A stretch of 64,000 nt of DNA from Ophiodon elongatus (GCA_016806645.1 JACSYO010000469.1:1116001-1180000); one strand, 5' to 3'. Counted from the stretch's first letter, positions 12,515-37,200 are shown. The notes: generated by a model not told the origin, from the letters alone. A program made the numbers and translations.

Positions 12515-12611
12515 TATGATAGATAGATGGATAAATAAATAAATAGATGGATAAATAAATAGATAGATAGATAGATAAATAAATAAATAGATAGATAGAT
12601 AGATAGATAGA
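12176..12611. repeat. Compound tetranucleotide array (TAGA/TAAA/TGGA)
   Basis: About 436 bp of tetranucleotide repeat. Blocks of TAGA are interrupted by recurring modules that start GATGGATAAATAAATAAATA, at about 12331, 12411 and 12527, so it has a loose higher-order period. It ends about 80 bp before the CCAAT box of the nexin-like gene. The long minus-strand peptide of ISYLSIYLS type is a repeat artefact. Confidence 0.95.
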
Positions 12612-12691
12612 CGTGACTACTTCTTCCTCAGAGTAACCTCTAGATGGCATCCTGTCATAATCAACAACAGGCACGCGAGCCTTTCCTTCAG

Positions 12692-12696
12692 CCAAT
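12692..12696 (+). promoter_or_regulatory. CCAAT box of the nexin-like gene promoter
   Basis: A CCAAT within AGCCAATCACAG is followed by a locally CpG-containing leader up to the start codon about 100 bp later. No convincing TATA box is seen. Confidence 0.5.
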
Positions 12697-12792
12697 CACA
12701 GCTCCGCTATGACCAGTTTAATAAAGTTGGCTCTCTTCCGCCGCGTCAGTTCGTGGTTTCGAGGAAGCAGCGGCTTTTTGTCGCAGCTCAAG

Positions 12793-12798
12793 ATGTAG
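12793..12798 (+). promoter_or_regulatory. Start-stop minimal uORF (ATG TAG)
   Basis: An ATG immediately followed by TAG ends exactly where the in-frame main ATG (12799) begins. If it lies in the mature 5'UTR, initiating ribosomes would terminate at once, which may limit translation from 12799 or favour downstream in-frame ATGs at 12820 and 12886. Confidence 0.55.
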
Positions 12799-23710
<10,912 letters not shown>

Positions 23711-24254
23711 GAAGTGACCAACTCCCCCAACTGAGCTGTGAATCCTTGACTGTGTTTTTAATGGTACTTTCTCCCATTCTTTTAGAATATCAAATTATTT
23801 ATTAAACATCTTAAAATGCCTTAAAATATTTGTGACCATTTCTGTATCACTGTCAGACATCCCTCTGTCATTTTTACCTCAAGCATCAAACGTACTGTGA
23901 ACATTTTTGTGAATTTTATTTTGTATAGTTGAACTTTGTAAGTGATTAGCCCTGACTTAAATGTGTGTGAAATTAGAAACATTATTTTTTGGGAGCCGGC
24001 TTTGCATCTTGTAAAGATGAGAAAACAATATTTAATATTTACATTTTGAATTGCACCATTCACATGTTGATGTAATAAAAAAATTACATTTTCTAAAATA
24101 TTTTGTCACTTTCAGCACTTTTTTTTTTTTTTATTTTTTTTTTTTTTACCGAACGTTTTATGGAGTAGAATGTCCCACAATTACCAATCACCTTAATCTG
24201 TCAAAGGACAGTACCACTATCAAAGGAAACTGTAAATAACTTGAATGTATTTCA

Positions 24255-24273
24255 AATAAAATATTTTAATAAA
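24255..24273 (+). terminator. Nexin-like gene poly(A) signals
   Basis: AATAAA hexamers at 24255-24260 and 24268-24273 lie about 550 bp downstream of the TAG stop at 23708-23710. Confidence 0.6.
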
Positions 24274-24880
24274 GAGGGTTTTTTTTCGGTTATATTTCTG
24301 GCATCATGCATTTAAGTGAGTTAAGGCTTGTTGTTGATGCCAGCAGCTTATTTAAAGACAATTCAGCCGAAGAAAACAAGTTAATCTATTAAGAGAAATC
24401 CTAAGTGAAGTGTTGGATGTATTAAAATAACTACTAGAAGAAGAAATACTTTCATTTATTACTAATGTTATGATAATATGCAGGCACTTACATTTTGTTC
24501 TACTGGATTAAGATGCAATCAAATAATTTGTAGAAAAATACAAATTATGCTGATTTAAAATAAACAAACAAGAAATGTCAAACTTTAAATGCTTTGCTGT
24601 CCTGTTGAAAAAAACATTTAGCCAAAAACTTAAGCCATATTTCTATAACCCTTAATGGAAATGCGGTTTCAAATGCTCATGCTTTTTTCATTATGTGAGT
24701 GTAACATAATTAATTACAGGATTATTCTGCTCAGAGGTCACAGGAAAGGGATTATAAAAAAGGACAAACTCCTGATTAAAATGTTAACATGCAGGTGAGC
24801 ATATAATCTGCTTTATGAACCTCTTGCCAGACTTCAGCCTACTCATTCATTTTGGTTGTCTCAACATTGTTCAAACACAA

Positions 24881-25030
24881 CGTCCATTTAGTGCCTATTC
24901 TAGTGCTCTCAATAGGACCTCATCGAGATAGAGTCCGTCCACTCGTTGCCATGGAGCTGCAGATCCTTGACTTTACCGATGAAGGTCACATGTTGTGATT
25001 GAGAGTCCTAGAATAGCTACTAAAAGGACC
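24881..25030. mobile_element. 150-bp fold-back (MITE-like) element
   Basis: The 33-bp left arm (24881-24913) and the inverted right arm (24998-25030) agree at 27 of 33 positions by hand alignment; both share CTATTCTAG and CTCTCAAT. A further inner pairing, GACCTCATCG with CGATGAAGGTC, extends the stem. No ORF is present and no target-site duplication was settled. It could be a miniature inverted-repeat element or a hairpin-forming transcript. Confidence 0.55.
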
Positions 25031-26241
25031 TCTTTCTACTAAACACAAAGGTTGAAAACAGCAGTTGGAGACTGAGGTTTGTATCGCAAGCAACTGTGAA
25101 TCTGCATAATGTTAGTGTTGGTCAGCAGAGTGAATGACAGTGATTGTATATCAGAAAAATATAATATAAACAACAGTTAGACCAAAGGTAACAATGTGTT
25201 CGGCCATGTCACAGTTGTAAACACAAACAGTTTATTCCAAGTTTATTTCTATTTGCAGTGCAAGGAATGATTTATAAGTTCCTTGGTTGAAATGTATGTG
25301 AATTACATAAACTGAGAGAAAGTAAACAAGAACTCAAGCTGTTGCTCAGTGATGCAATTCCCTTGAAAACAAGCTTAGTAACAAGAAAACTGTATTTATA
25401 AAAGTATAAGCCGAGCTGTCAAATAAGTCCCTTAAGATAGGAAGAAGCAAAGTGGACTATCACCAGTGAAAAAAACAAACATCAGTCACCATCGGAAGTG
25501 CTGCACAGTAATTAATCTAGAAAGATAAAAAATACACAGAGGAGCTAAAGGCAAAGAGTAGAATAATAAACAACTAACAGTAAACAGTAAATTTAAACAG
25601 TTACTTAGAATGCTATTAGAAATATATTAGCTTCAGACGGCATAAGGGTTAGCAGGTAACCGATGGCAGGAAAGATAAATCAATGCATTAAAAAAAATGT
25701 TCTTTGGTTGGTCACAGATCTGACAAAATGATGTTGGATGTAACAATATTAGTTAAACTGCTGTGGGACTGGGTCGGCACAGTAGAGCAGAACAAGACAT
25801 CCTGATGGGATTGCTTTCAAAAATTCTAGTGGAGAGTCCAAAGTTTCCAAAGACACCAAATAGGTCAGACTGAATTTTGGGGAAATATGAAAATATGCAT
25901 AGAATATTTTGATGGAAGGGTTCGGTCATAGCAGACACCACGTCTTGGGTATATGTACTCAGTTTAATAGTAGGCTGATTGAGTCTATATATGAAGAGTT
26001 GGAATCAGCTGATACACAATAGCCTGTGATAGTGTCCTGAAAGGTCTCAGAGGAATGGAAAATTGGAAACATGGGGAACATATAAATGAAAGAAATACAA
26101 TTTTGAACACCTTCATTTACACAAACATGTTCATGACAACTGGGCTGCAAATTAAAACTCCACAGCAGCTACTGGATGCTGTGGTTATCGTGTCAACTGA
26201 GCGATAAAATACTGTCATAGGGGGAAATAAAATAAAAAAGT

Positions 26242-26273
26242 TGAATGTTAAATGTTAAATGTTAAATGTTAAA
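26242..26273. repeat. Heptamer tandem repeat
   Basis: About four to five copies of an AATGTTA unit lie just upstream of the GC-rich segment at 26300. Confidence 0.85.
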
Positions 26274-26299
26274 CGTAAGCTCCCCAGTTGATCTGCTGC

Positions 26300-26432
26300 A
26301 GTGGCTCCTCCGCTCCAGCAGGGGGCAGCGTCGGGATTAACAGCAGCAACCGGCCCGCTGCGTTTAGTAATCCAACATGTCTGCGCCCTGTGGGATGCTG
26401 CTAACGGCGTGAAGGTGCAGGACAAGTCTCAG
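26300..26432 (+). other. Putative non-coding first exon and promoter of mrpl11
   Basis: A locally GC- and CpG-rich segment in AT-rich surroundings ends at CTCAG|GTGAGA, a strong splice donor (exon end 26432). It contains a CTCF consensus match at 26315-26328 and a short uORF of 11 codons (26377-26412). The mrpl11 start-codon exon has a good splice acceptor 52 bp before its ATG (exon start 37470), so an upstream non-coding exon must exist if that acceptor is used. This is the nearest good candidate. The linkage is inference; the segment could belong to another transcript. Confidence 0.35.
26315..26328 (+). promoter_or_regulatory. CTCF consensus motif
   Basis: CCAGCAGGGGGCAG fits the CTCF core consensus at every position and lies inside the putative first exon of mrpl11. 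Confidence 0.5.
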
Positions 26433-26848
26433 GTGAGACAACACGAAGGTTTATGTCGGATTATTAGAGTTGTACACGTTCCTCTTTGCCCCGTTGTGAA
26501 GGTTTTAAGCGGCGGGTCGAGGATACTTGACGCAGGTAACGTGCGTCAATGTGACTGTGTATAGTGTTGCAGCTGTTACTTATCAGGCAGTGAGTAGTTT
26601 AGTGGTGTCAAATATGAAAGTATGCTGTTCACACGTTGTATCCGTCTTATATTTGTTCCTCGTCACGTGGTTTGAGTCCTCAACGTAGAGAGTTTTTAAA
26701 GAGTCGTTCATGGTGTTCAGACTCAACCTGGAAGCAAAGTCAAACTCTCATTTATGACATTACTATGAGCAAAAGGGTCCGACAGGAACAGTCCGCGTTA
26801 TTTATTGTGCCATTTGTGTTTTTGCTTACGAGTAAGGCTCATTTGATT

Positions 26849-26849
<1 letters not shown>

Positions 26850-26907
<58 letters not shown>
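26850..26907. repeat. (AT)n microsatellite
   Basis: About 57 bp of AT dinucleotide, 420 bp downstream of the putative first exon. Confidence 0.95.
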
Positions 26908-26909
<2 letters not shown>

Positions 26910-29900
26910 TTTACATGCATGTACCCACCGATGGGGATTTTTTTAACTGTAATATTTGAGTCAGAGTCTGGTGACAGTATGGGGTTGTTGGCTCGTGTTC
27001 TCTGGCCACTGCCTATACAATCTGATCAAAGCACAACCACAGTCTTGAAGATTCAGATTACCTGAGATTTTGAGTGTTAAACTCTTATGAAACATTCCCT
27101 AAGAAACCTTTACTTTCATTGTTACTAATGCATCATAATTATTTAATGTCATAAAGAAGTGTTCTGTTATATTGACCGTGAACTGGAGAGAAACAAAGTG
27201 TTCTCCGTATATTAGATTTAACTGAAGCGTTTGCTTGATGAGTTTACCATCTGTTTTGTTTTCTCTCCTGTTAAAAGACTTATTAAACGTAACTGTTTTA
27301 TTTTACTAACCAGACTCTTAATAGCCTTATTAGCATCAAATAAGTGATGTTTCTTAATGGTTCCCAGAATAATCAGGTTCACAAACATATTTCACAGCAG
27401 ACATTTGACTTGTCATCGCAGCGAGAGCACAGGTGGAACTAATAGCATTAACAATCGCTTCTGTAATAATTGCAGTGCAGTGAATGATAATAGTTATTGT
27501 GTTTGACATGTCAACACATCGGCTTCCCTGCAAAGACTCTGTGGCCCCCAGATTGAGAACTACAGTGTAAATCACACCGTACACCTTCCAGTTGATACCT
27601 AAGTATTTATCTGTCTTCAAACGTGAATGAAGCAATGCTTTTAGATTATATTTTCCCAAAAACTGCTTCAGATTTTAATCTCCCAAATATTATCGGAGAA
27701 TCGACTCTGTATCCTGTTTGCATGCATTTTATAGGTCAATCGAGATAATTACTTAAAACTCTCGATTCTAATCAGCTGAAAGTACTTTTAGGAACCTGAC
27801 AGTAAACCTGACATCTATGACGTATATATTTATTTGCAGGTCTAAGTTAATGTGCCGATATGAAAGAAGACGTCAACACTGCCTTGTCGATCTTGATTTG
27901 GCTGGCGAGTTCATTTGTTTTGGAAGCGATTGAATGAAAGAAGCCACTTCTTTTTAATACTATTTTTATTTTTCAAACACAGCTGTTTGTAGGATGCATA
28001 GTGATGCAAATTAATGTTGTTTGCCTGGTTTACGTTGCTCATCGTGCTCACATTCACATTTTAGCTGGCTTTGTTTTAGCCACCAATGTAAACTCCTATA
28101 TTGGTTTAAAACCACGTCTCACGATGTATGTTATAAATATGATAGACAATTCAAGTCTAGAAGGACGAGGAGCAATTCAGGATTGTTTTTAATCCTTTTA
28201 AATCCTACATTTCTCTCAATCTGTTAATGGCCGACCAAGGTTGACTCTTGTTTTTGCCCTCGCTCCATCACTGTCCGTTTTACTTTTTTTTTTTTGTTTT
28301 TTTCTTCCTTTAGTCAATTATTGTATTTTTCTCTTTGCTGATGTTGCCGATAGACTGTACATAACAAGTTGGTGTCACCCATTTGTTTGTAGATTGTTGT
28401 TTTGAAGCCTCGAGTTCGGCATTTTGGCCGTCGCCGTCTTGCTTCTCGTGACCTCCAGTGACACGAGGGGGTTGAGCCGATCGGACCGCTGGCGGGCTTT
28501 AACAATAACTACGTAGGAAAAAACAATCTTCTCGCCGATGGTCTTGTTTGTTTACTTGGGTCATTCAGAAGGATCAGTTTAAGTCAAGACTGTTTCATAA
28601 ACTCCTTGTTGTAGCTTTAAACTAGCTACACAGCATGGAGCTATGTTTTTTTTTTTTTTTTTTTTTTTTGTAACCTCCACTAGAGCTATGAAATATATCA
28701 ATATTATCGTATGTCATAAGTGTTTCTCTTTTCCTGGTTTTAAAGGCTGCATTACAGAAAAGTTATGCAATTTCTTTTCTGAACTTGCTAGATTGTTCTA
28801 GCTGTTCTAGTATTTGCTTTTACCAACTGAGTCCTTATGTCCACATTACTGATGATTATTATTTAGAAAGCGCCAATGCTGTAATGCCATTGTTATATAG
28901 ATATTAAGGTGTTTGGTCAAAAATATTGTGATATTGGATTTTCTCCATATCGCCAACACCAAAAAAATGAAAAGCTGCTCAGTCAAAAGATTTAATTTCA
29001 AATGTCTTTGATATTTACCTGAATCTGGATATCAACACACAGTAGGAGGAGGGAAGAGAGGATTATTAGAAATGGTGGAGCTGATAACCGTCACTGCTTT
29101 TTGGCATCAGGAGGCTTATAGCCCCACTACAGCACAATCATGGATCACACAACTTGTCCACGAAAACTTGTCCAAAATCTGCTCTACCTGACGGTACTCA
29201 AGATTATGTATATTAATGATTATCACCTGTTGTTTTTGCTGAGGAGCCCTTATCAGTGGGTGTTTGTCTGAGTTTAAAGCAGTTCAATGGAAGAGTGATT
29301 TCTCCCTCACAAAGTGTTTGGTAGTATTTTGCATAAAAAGAGATTGGAGAACAGTGAGAAAAATAAGCAATCTTGTGTCGCTAGGTTTTATATCTTCTTA
29401 TAGTATACGCCTGAATGGATTAAATCTTTTAGAAAAACATCAGTGACAACAGATTTTCAGCTGATAGTTTTTTAAAGAGCTGAGTCATTCCCCAACTTCA
29501 AATCTTTGGCTGGCTGCAAAATCAAGCGCTGACTTTAACTTCACCCAGATTCCTCGTAGAGATTTATGTTTGACTCCTGTTAATGCTGGTGTCCATCTCC
29601 CAGTTCACTACCCTCCCACCCACGCTGTTCCTACCGTACCTCCCCAGTATTCTGGATACGAGGTCCAGCTGCAGCAGGGCCTCGGACCCAGGGGGGCAGA
29701 CGGCTCCAGAGTTCAGAGGGTTTACTGTCGCGTTCTGGCGGCAGTCACAGTTGGCTTACAGTTTCTGAGCTGTAGTTCTGAGGGCTGGACATTATAATGT
29801 CAAAGCCTTGTGCATCCACATGTTGTTAGAGATGGTGTGTATGTGTGTCATCATCTAACTCTCTGACCAACGCTTTTCCTTCTCTTCCTTTCCTCGCATT

Positions 29901-30589
29901 GCTTGTTGTTTATGTTGTTGCTGAATAGCAGCCGCAGCATAAAGAAGTCTAATGATGTTGTGAGCAATGAACGGCTTCTCTTGGTACATCCAGACTTTAT
30001 AAATCATTTATCCAGACTTCACATTCAAGTCGCAGTGAAACCCCTAATGTAACTTTAGCCTGTTTTTGACACGGCAGTGTGTGGTTTTGAAGTGCTTTGT
30101 GCTCTGATACGAGAGAAAACGGTCAGCTATGTAGCCACAACATATGAGACATGCTGCATGTCTGCAAAATGTGTCAGGCGACGATCTGAACTGAGGGCTG
30201 TTTCCCTTTTTTATTTTTCACAGGGACCATATCTGCTGCTGATGCATCATTGTCGCGGTTTGTTGCTTTTCTATATTTATTCAAAGTGCAGGCGGTTTGT
30301 AACACATTCTCTCTCACCATTCAAACATGACAGGGAGAGGGTAATGTATTCAGGGAAGCCAGGAAGGAAGACGGCCTCCCTGGGATTTGATCACAGGCAA
30401 GCAGAGATAATACATGCAGGGAGTTTAGACTGGGAGTCATCACTATTCAAGTACAAGGTCCTGGTTTGAGTCCAGGCTGCAGTGATGGGAATGTATCTGC
30501 TGCTTCAGTAGTCGGCACTAAAGCGGCACAGAGAACAGCTGCTGCCCTCATTAAATGTCTTGCTTTTGCACCGTGACTCTTTGACAACT

Positions 30590-30880
30590 GGACGGCATGT
30601 GAACTGATTACAATACACTGAGTGGCCACAAATACAATGGACACCAAACAGTACACGCACATGTGATTGGCTCACAGTTGGTGCAAGAGTTCATACCAGA
30701 GGTGTTGGATGGGGTCGAGGTCAAGCCTCCAGGAAGAGCGCCAGGCTTTGTGGCAAAGTTTACGTAGTGGCCAAACCGTGGAATTACAACTTATAGGTCC
30801 GTCACATGATGCCATTGGGCTCAGAAATACCAACCAGCCAATCCTGGGAGAGGGATCCCTCCTATGTTGCTCTACCTGAG
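30590..30880. mobile_element. Possible degraded dispersed element
   Basis: ACACTGAGTGGCCACAAATA and GGTGTTGGATGGGGTCGAGG resemble phrases I remember from teleost interspersed repeats. No ORF and no clear ends are visible. Confidence 0.3.
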
Positions 30881-31134
30881 GACAAATTAATTAAATTAAA
30901 TTGAACTGAATTAAATTGGACTGTTGGTCAAACAAACTAATGTTAAGACCTCATCTTGAGCTCCAGGTAATTGTGATAGTTATGTTTCACTGTTTTCTAT
31001 TGTTTCATAGACTAAATTTCTTAATCAATCCCAGCAGTAATTGATAGATTAGACACCAGTGAAAACAATAGCAGGGGCATCTCTATTTTACCACAAAGGC
31101 ACACAGTCACACCTGGAAGCCACTATACAGCCAC

Positions 31135-31200
31135 AGTCTGCTCTGCTGAGCCACTGAGCAGTGGGGGGTTAAGGGTCCTGCTCAAGGGCACCTCCGTGAT
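31135..31200. mobile_element. Fragment of a LINE/SINE-like repeat
   Basis: GGGGTTAAGGGTCCTGCTCA followed by AGGGCACCTCCG matches a phrase widespread in fish retroelement tails. The copy is short and degraded. Confidence 0.4.
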
Positions 31201-34200
31201 GGGAATGAGGATATGGATAAGATGAAACAAGGCGTTGTATAGTAATGTATAGTAATGTTTTGGACTGTAAAAACATGCTGAACACTGAAATTGTCCGTCA
31301 CTCCAGTTTTGATTACCATTTTGGCACAAAATAAACATGTCTGCACAGTTAGAACACCAGCTTAATGTAAACCATGAATTTTAAGTAATAACTTCATTAG
31401 AATATATTTTCCCAAGATAATTGCACCCTGAAAATGTGATGTGAAGCAGTTCTTATAACTTGGTGCTTACTTTGTAGCTTAAAACTAATTAAATCAGACA
31501 TCAGGCTATTTTATGTAAATTTTGTTTATTCCTGATAACGTGGAAATGATAAGTTGTTTATTTCTGAATTTGCAGATTAGCTGAGAGCTCGGGGAGACGA
31601 AACCTATCGGTTCAGGTCGCCGTTAAATCAGGTCATGCAAGTTCCCCTTTTCAGTCTTGTGGGATCATTCAGACTCTTCTTGAGTACTATGTTTTATTTG
31701 ACTTTTAGCACTTGGCATTCAGCGATCGATAGCTCCAGGACCGGAGTTTGATGGAGTGAATACTAATGTAGTGGAACAGCATTGGCATATGACAGGTTCC
31801 CTATAAATGTATATCTGAAACTTTGTCTCTTAATCCCGTCTCATGTGTGTCAGTGAATGATCAGAGCTCAGTTCATTTTTTCGTTCTGTTTGTTGGCTGC
31901 ACTAGACTCATCGATTACAGGTAATCTGCAGCTCCTATAATTCATAATGTGGTGCCGTCTAAACAAATACTACATCCCAGAGTTCCCTGCTGCCAGTGAA
32001 GGTCCTTCCGCTGCTGTTTATTGTGCGGTTAACAGATTTGGCATCTTGTGTATTCAAGGACGCCAGTCATTTATTGTAGCTCTAATGGTATTCAAACTTT
32101 TCTGCAATGATGGGCAGAAACATGAAATTGCTTTTATAATTTTGAATATGCCTGGCTCTTTTTCTATTAGTATCAAGGGGCTTTCGTTTGTCTCCCGAGC
32201 TTTTCTTCTTGTTTATCTTCAATTAGTTTGGTGACATGCTCTTGTAGTGGTCACATACGCCGTCTCAGAAGTCACGCACACGTGACTTACCGCTAATTTA
32301 TGCTGAATTTATCTCTCAGCTTTGGTCTTAGATTTAATGTAAAGGTGAATGCAACCACTAGATGGACTGCCACACTAAGAGTTGAATAAAACTGATTGTC
32401 ATAGTTTTAATATTGTTTTAAGATAAGAATGAATTCTGTCCCTTTCCCTTTAATTTCAAAGAAAAATTATCATGGTTTCTGTTTGGAAATAGCCTCTGAC
32501 AGGTTTTTATCTTTACTGAGATGGAAACGGAGTGGATTTTTTAAGCGGTGAGACCAGAATAAGAATACTTCAGTTCTTATCAGAGTCATACAAACCTAGT
32601 CCCCTGGGACAAGAAATATGTATCAGGTAATGGATCACATATTTAAAACATAACCTGGGATAGAAGCTTGCTTGCGTACATTCATCAAATAAAATCATCC
32701 TAATTAGGGTTGTGAACTATCAGCTACGCTATAAATACCATGTTATTGCAGCACGTGGGGAACAGTAGGACATCAAGTGAATAAGGAAATAGAAAGGAAA
32801 AACAGGGATGGGTGATACAATCCTCTATTACATTATGTCATGGTGGCGTTGTGGTTTGGACGGATACTATATATTGTCAACGATTTCAGAGTGGGACCTC
32901 TGTATGTTATTCATACTACCCCCCCACACCCCCATAATTTCCTGTCACATCTTAACTGTCCACCTTTCAATAAAAGCAAAAATATCCCAAACGATGTTGT
33001 TAAAAATCCTGTATCTCTGTATATATTTGATGTGATTTTAAACATTGTCTTCAATGACCTGATACACCCAGAAATAAATGACAAAATCCCTTTTGGTAGA
33101 CAAATCTATCGTCTCGTGGTGAATATTGTCATATTGCTTCCTCTGTTAGAGAGTTGAAATAAGACCAGAGACGGTACAGAAAGGAGACGGCGCAATGAGA
33201 GTCCGTTTCTTGTTTCTGTGTCAAATAGAAGCCGACCTGCTTCAACGGCTGGAGAGAGATTTGTGTCTAAGATGTGGACAGCTGTATGTAATGGAAACAC
33301 ATCCAACGTACTGACACCCAATCAACGGCATCACCCAGATGTGTCGATCTCTGGGATGAGGACCAACTGGGAGAGGGGCCGCGACCACATCTTTGTCACC
33401 GCTTTCATCCCTGATCAGTTTGCATGCAAGAAAATGGCAAATGTCAACCTCATGGTGGCGCTAGAGGAAAAGTCAGGTCCCCTAAAGTCAGTAGGCTTCA
33501 TCCTCGTGGCATCATGAATGTCTGTACAGAATACCACGTCACTCCATCCTTCAGTTGTTGAGTTGTTTCTGTTGCCATCCAGTGAACCGCTAGCTGCTAT
33601 CGTGGCTAAAAAGAATATACAAAAAACTTAAATCACGAGGGCGATAAGCTTACATCCAAGTTTCCCATAGGAAACAATTTCCATTTCATTACTCTTTTCT
33701 TTCTTTTTTTTATCTATAAAGCAACAGGTTGGTAATTAAGCTTTGTAAGCACAAGTCAGCAATACTAACCGTAGTCTGGTGGGCAGAACCAATCCTACGA
33801 AGATGGTTTAGGGTGGACATCGAGAAAAGCTGTAGAGAAACGTAAACCAACCACATAAAGGTGCTCTGATAGAAATAAAATGTGGGGGAAAGTTTTACTG
33901 AAGCACAGTTTCTGGTTAATACTGCATTTATGCTCAAATTAATCCTTGTCAGAGGGTTGAATGAGATAATAATCTTTGATCATTTTTATTATTATTATAA
34001 TAATTATTTCATATGGCAGCTCAAAATCTGTTTCATTGGAAAATATTTGACTTCGTTTTGTTCACTGATTCTCTTTCAAATTAGCTGAGATCTGAAGATG
34101 TGAAAAGAAAGTGTATCAAAGATTATTGAACCAGACTTGATTCTGTGTTGCAGGTACAAAGCATGATCCCAGTAAGAAATCAGTTTATATTCAGCTTTTA

Positions 34201-37200
34201 TTTCAGACTGCAGTCAAACGATATAAACGATATAAAGAGATGAAGAGGATATGATTTCCTCGGGGCTGGTACAGTGTCTACAATTTACATTGAGGACGGT
34301 TTGGGACTTTAAAACCCAAGTGATTCTTCTTTTTTTTTAAAGACTATTTCCTCAATTTTTTAAGACTGTCATTTTATAGAAGATCAATATCCAGTAACCT
34401 TGAACTGTAAATAAATAAATTACAGATTTGGAGGATTTATTGATGTTGGCCACTGCTTGACGTGTCTCCTTAATGAAGACTAAAGAGAGCCTTTAATATC
34501 CGAAACAACAAACAGCGACGGGCTTCACCAATCCAATTAAACTCAGTTTTTTAATAGCAAACTGATTAATTTCTTTAATCAAAGTCATCTTTATCCTTGA
34601 AGTGCAGTCAGTGTTAATTATGCTGAAACACACCACAGAAGCTGCTGTCGTGTGAAAATCTAAAGGAATTTTCAGACCCATTATAATGAACAGATGATAA
34701 AAGATGTAATGAGTCTGTACAAGGGGAGTTTCAGGTTATTCTATCTTTTCGCAACAGTTTATGGAGATCTGCACATTTTAATAACGGGTGGGATTTCTCT
34801 CCAGCTTCTCCCCCTTGTGCTCAGTTTTTATTGGCATGTTTACCTCCGTCAAAGATGTTGTGTTTCCATCCCAGGTAGTTGGTCTGACAGGCAGCAGGAG
34901 AGATTTCCGAAAACAGATAGGCCGAGAAACAGCTCGGATTCAGAGCTTGGATTTTGCCGGTGATTTATAACCGTTTTATATCATTATATTAAATATCTGA
35001 CATGTGATTTTCATAGTAACGCTGAATTAACTTTAAAATCTTCCCCGTGGTTCATCTGGAGAGTCCAGGGATCTTCTGGTAAACTGTCCGCATATAAAGC
35101 CACGTAAGACCTGGCAGCTTTACCTCTTACAGTGTATCCTTAACTATTACTCCCGACTATGAGCTGAGCGTCCTCCACATAGAGCTGTGCCTCCTTTATT
35201 TCAACACAGACTTTACCCCATCTTCTGTCTGTCTGTGAACAAATGCTTTAAAAAAACAGATCTATATTGTTGCTTGATTACTTTCTTCCTCGTGTGATTG
35301 GAAAGCCAGAACTTATTAACCAAACCGACATGAGTTGATAACCAGAGACTTGATGCAGAACCTGATGGAATAATCTCAATAAAATTAAATGCATTTCACC
35401 TAATAAAGGCAGGAATAGGACATTGGCATTGTTGGGTGCAACAGCAGTTTGGAGAATTTGGGAGAATGGTCCAACATTTGCGGTGTTCTTTGCTCTTGTT
35501 ATCGCTCCCCTCGCCCTTCTTTATTAGGTGGTAATTTAATCACTGGCTTTGCAGCATGTCATTTATCAAGCATGTTTAAACAAAGTGCTTTTACGTTGCA
35601 AATCTACACGGCCCAAACACATCGCTCAAACTGTGTACTCTGTGTTATCGAAGACGCTGTTGCCAGTAATTGCTGTAGGAATATAATATTCAGCCTAAAG
35701 AGCAGCTCAAAATTGTGCCTGTTCCTTTCAAATTGCTGCGACTTTGATTTGATTATTCACAGCAAAATATTAACCCAGCTCTGATTTAGGCTTATTGTAT
35801 TGCCTTGAACCATGTTTTCTGCCGCTGCACAGTTAATGCTCCTTTATTCCTTGAATCTAATGTAAATGCAGCTGCGTGAAACGTAGCGTCAGTGCGGTTG
35901 TGATGCCTTATGTAGGTCAATTCTTCTTCAGCGTTCACTGCTTGGCCTTGTGATGAATGATTTCATTTTGTGAAGGAACTGCGGTTGTATTATTCATACT
36001 CCAACAGAGATTGGAGTTGCGGTGCATTAAAGCATGACGTTGTCATTTCCCCACTCGCAGAACAGTTATTCCCTTTGCCCCAAATTGGAATTAAACCCAA
36101 CATTTGATGCTGGCCCTAATTGTTTTTCTCTCGCAGCCGCAAAACTCCAGTTACGCCTCGTCTCTCTGACTGTACGGTACGTCATTTTATTGGTTGAATT
36201 TTTTTTAGCCCCCCCCCCTCCTCAAACTGCTATTTTACTTATTTTGCTGCAGCTTGCCATTTAGAATTCATGAGCCTTTCTGTCGCTGTTTGATAACACT
36301 GGGGTTTTCTCACTCAACATTTAATGCATACCGGCTCCAAAAATTATCAGAACTGCATCACAACAAGAAGCTATCCGAACACATTAGGCGCGTAGCGTGA
36401 AATTGACCTCTGAAGTGTAGACTCGCATTGTAAAGAGGGAATTCAAACAAAATGGATTGTATTGGGGACTCTTTCTGCAGCATGCGCATCACATTTCTGC
36501 CCTAAATGTTGCTTAGGGTGGTTGCGCTTTAACGGTTGCTGGATAATCGGCAGCGCAGATAGAAGCACAACTTTTCTTGGGCGCAGTTTCTCCCTGTTTG
36601 TTGCTCTGAAGCAGCGTGAGGTCCCATATATCTTTTTGGTACTGTCTCTTCTGTTGATCTAATTGGATACCCTCTGTTGCCTACAATGAATCATTGCTGG
36701 ACCTCTACTCTCCCCTCAAGTACTTATTTTTATTGAATGCAGGGTTCCCCTGAATCACAAGGCTCAACCTTAAAACTTGTATTTGTCCCTTGGCTCTAGT
36801 CATTGATCTTTTTTTTTTTTTTTACAGCTGTGTCAGTATCACTTTTATTCCAGCAGAGGATTATAGGCTTGCTTTTATGCGTTTCTGCCTCCCTAGAGAA
36901 AAGACAGGAGTTCAGGCCCTTCTCCCCACTCCACTAATTGACTCCTAATTTGGCAAATGCATTTTAGGGTGGAATGAAAAAGCCGACCCCTCTTTGCGTT
37001 CATACGCAGGGATGCCACTTTCAGCCCTCCGCCGTGTATTAGTATTGTTACTTATCCATATTCTGCCCTCTACTCTCGACCTCTGCTGATGCAGAGGAAG
37101 CTCTGCTGCAGCACAGGGAGTTTAGTGGTGACACATCTTAAGCTGAAGTGCGGTGTTTTGGCATGCACCCCATGATTTTTGGGAGAGAAGTTTAAATCCT

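Larger units (their letters stand above)
24274..26299. other. Intergenic DNA, nexin-like gene to the 26.3 kb putative exon
   Basis: No gene is recognised. It contains the fold-back element at 24881-25030 and a heptamer repeat at 26242-26273. The remainder is AT-rich and unstructured to the eye. Confidence 0.5.

Noticed and set aside
12176..12611. Regular modules resembling a CRISPR-like array
   Set aside because: The units are 4-bp repeats with no unique spacers, in a vertebrate genome; this is a compound microsatellite.
12135..12695. Minus-strand ORF rich in ISYLSIYLS
   Set aside because: It is the translation of a tetranucleotide microsatellite, open only because the repeat lacks stops.
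33218..33517. 99-codon plus-strand ORF without repeats
   Set aside because: No recognisable domain, neighbouring exon or promoter signal; length is within chance for this much DNA.
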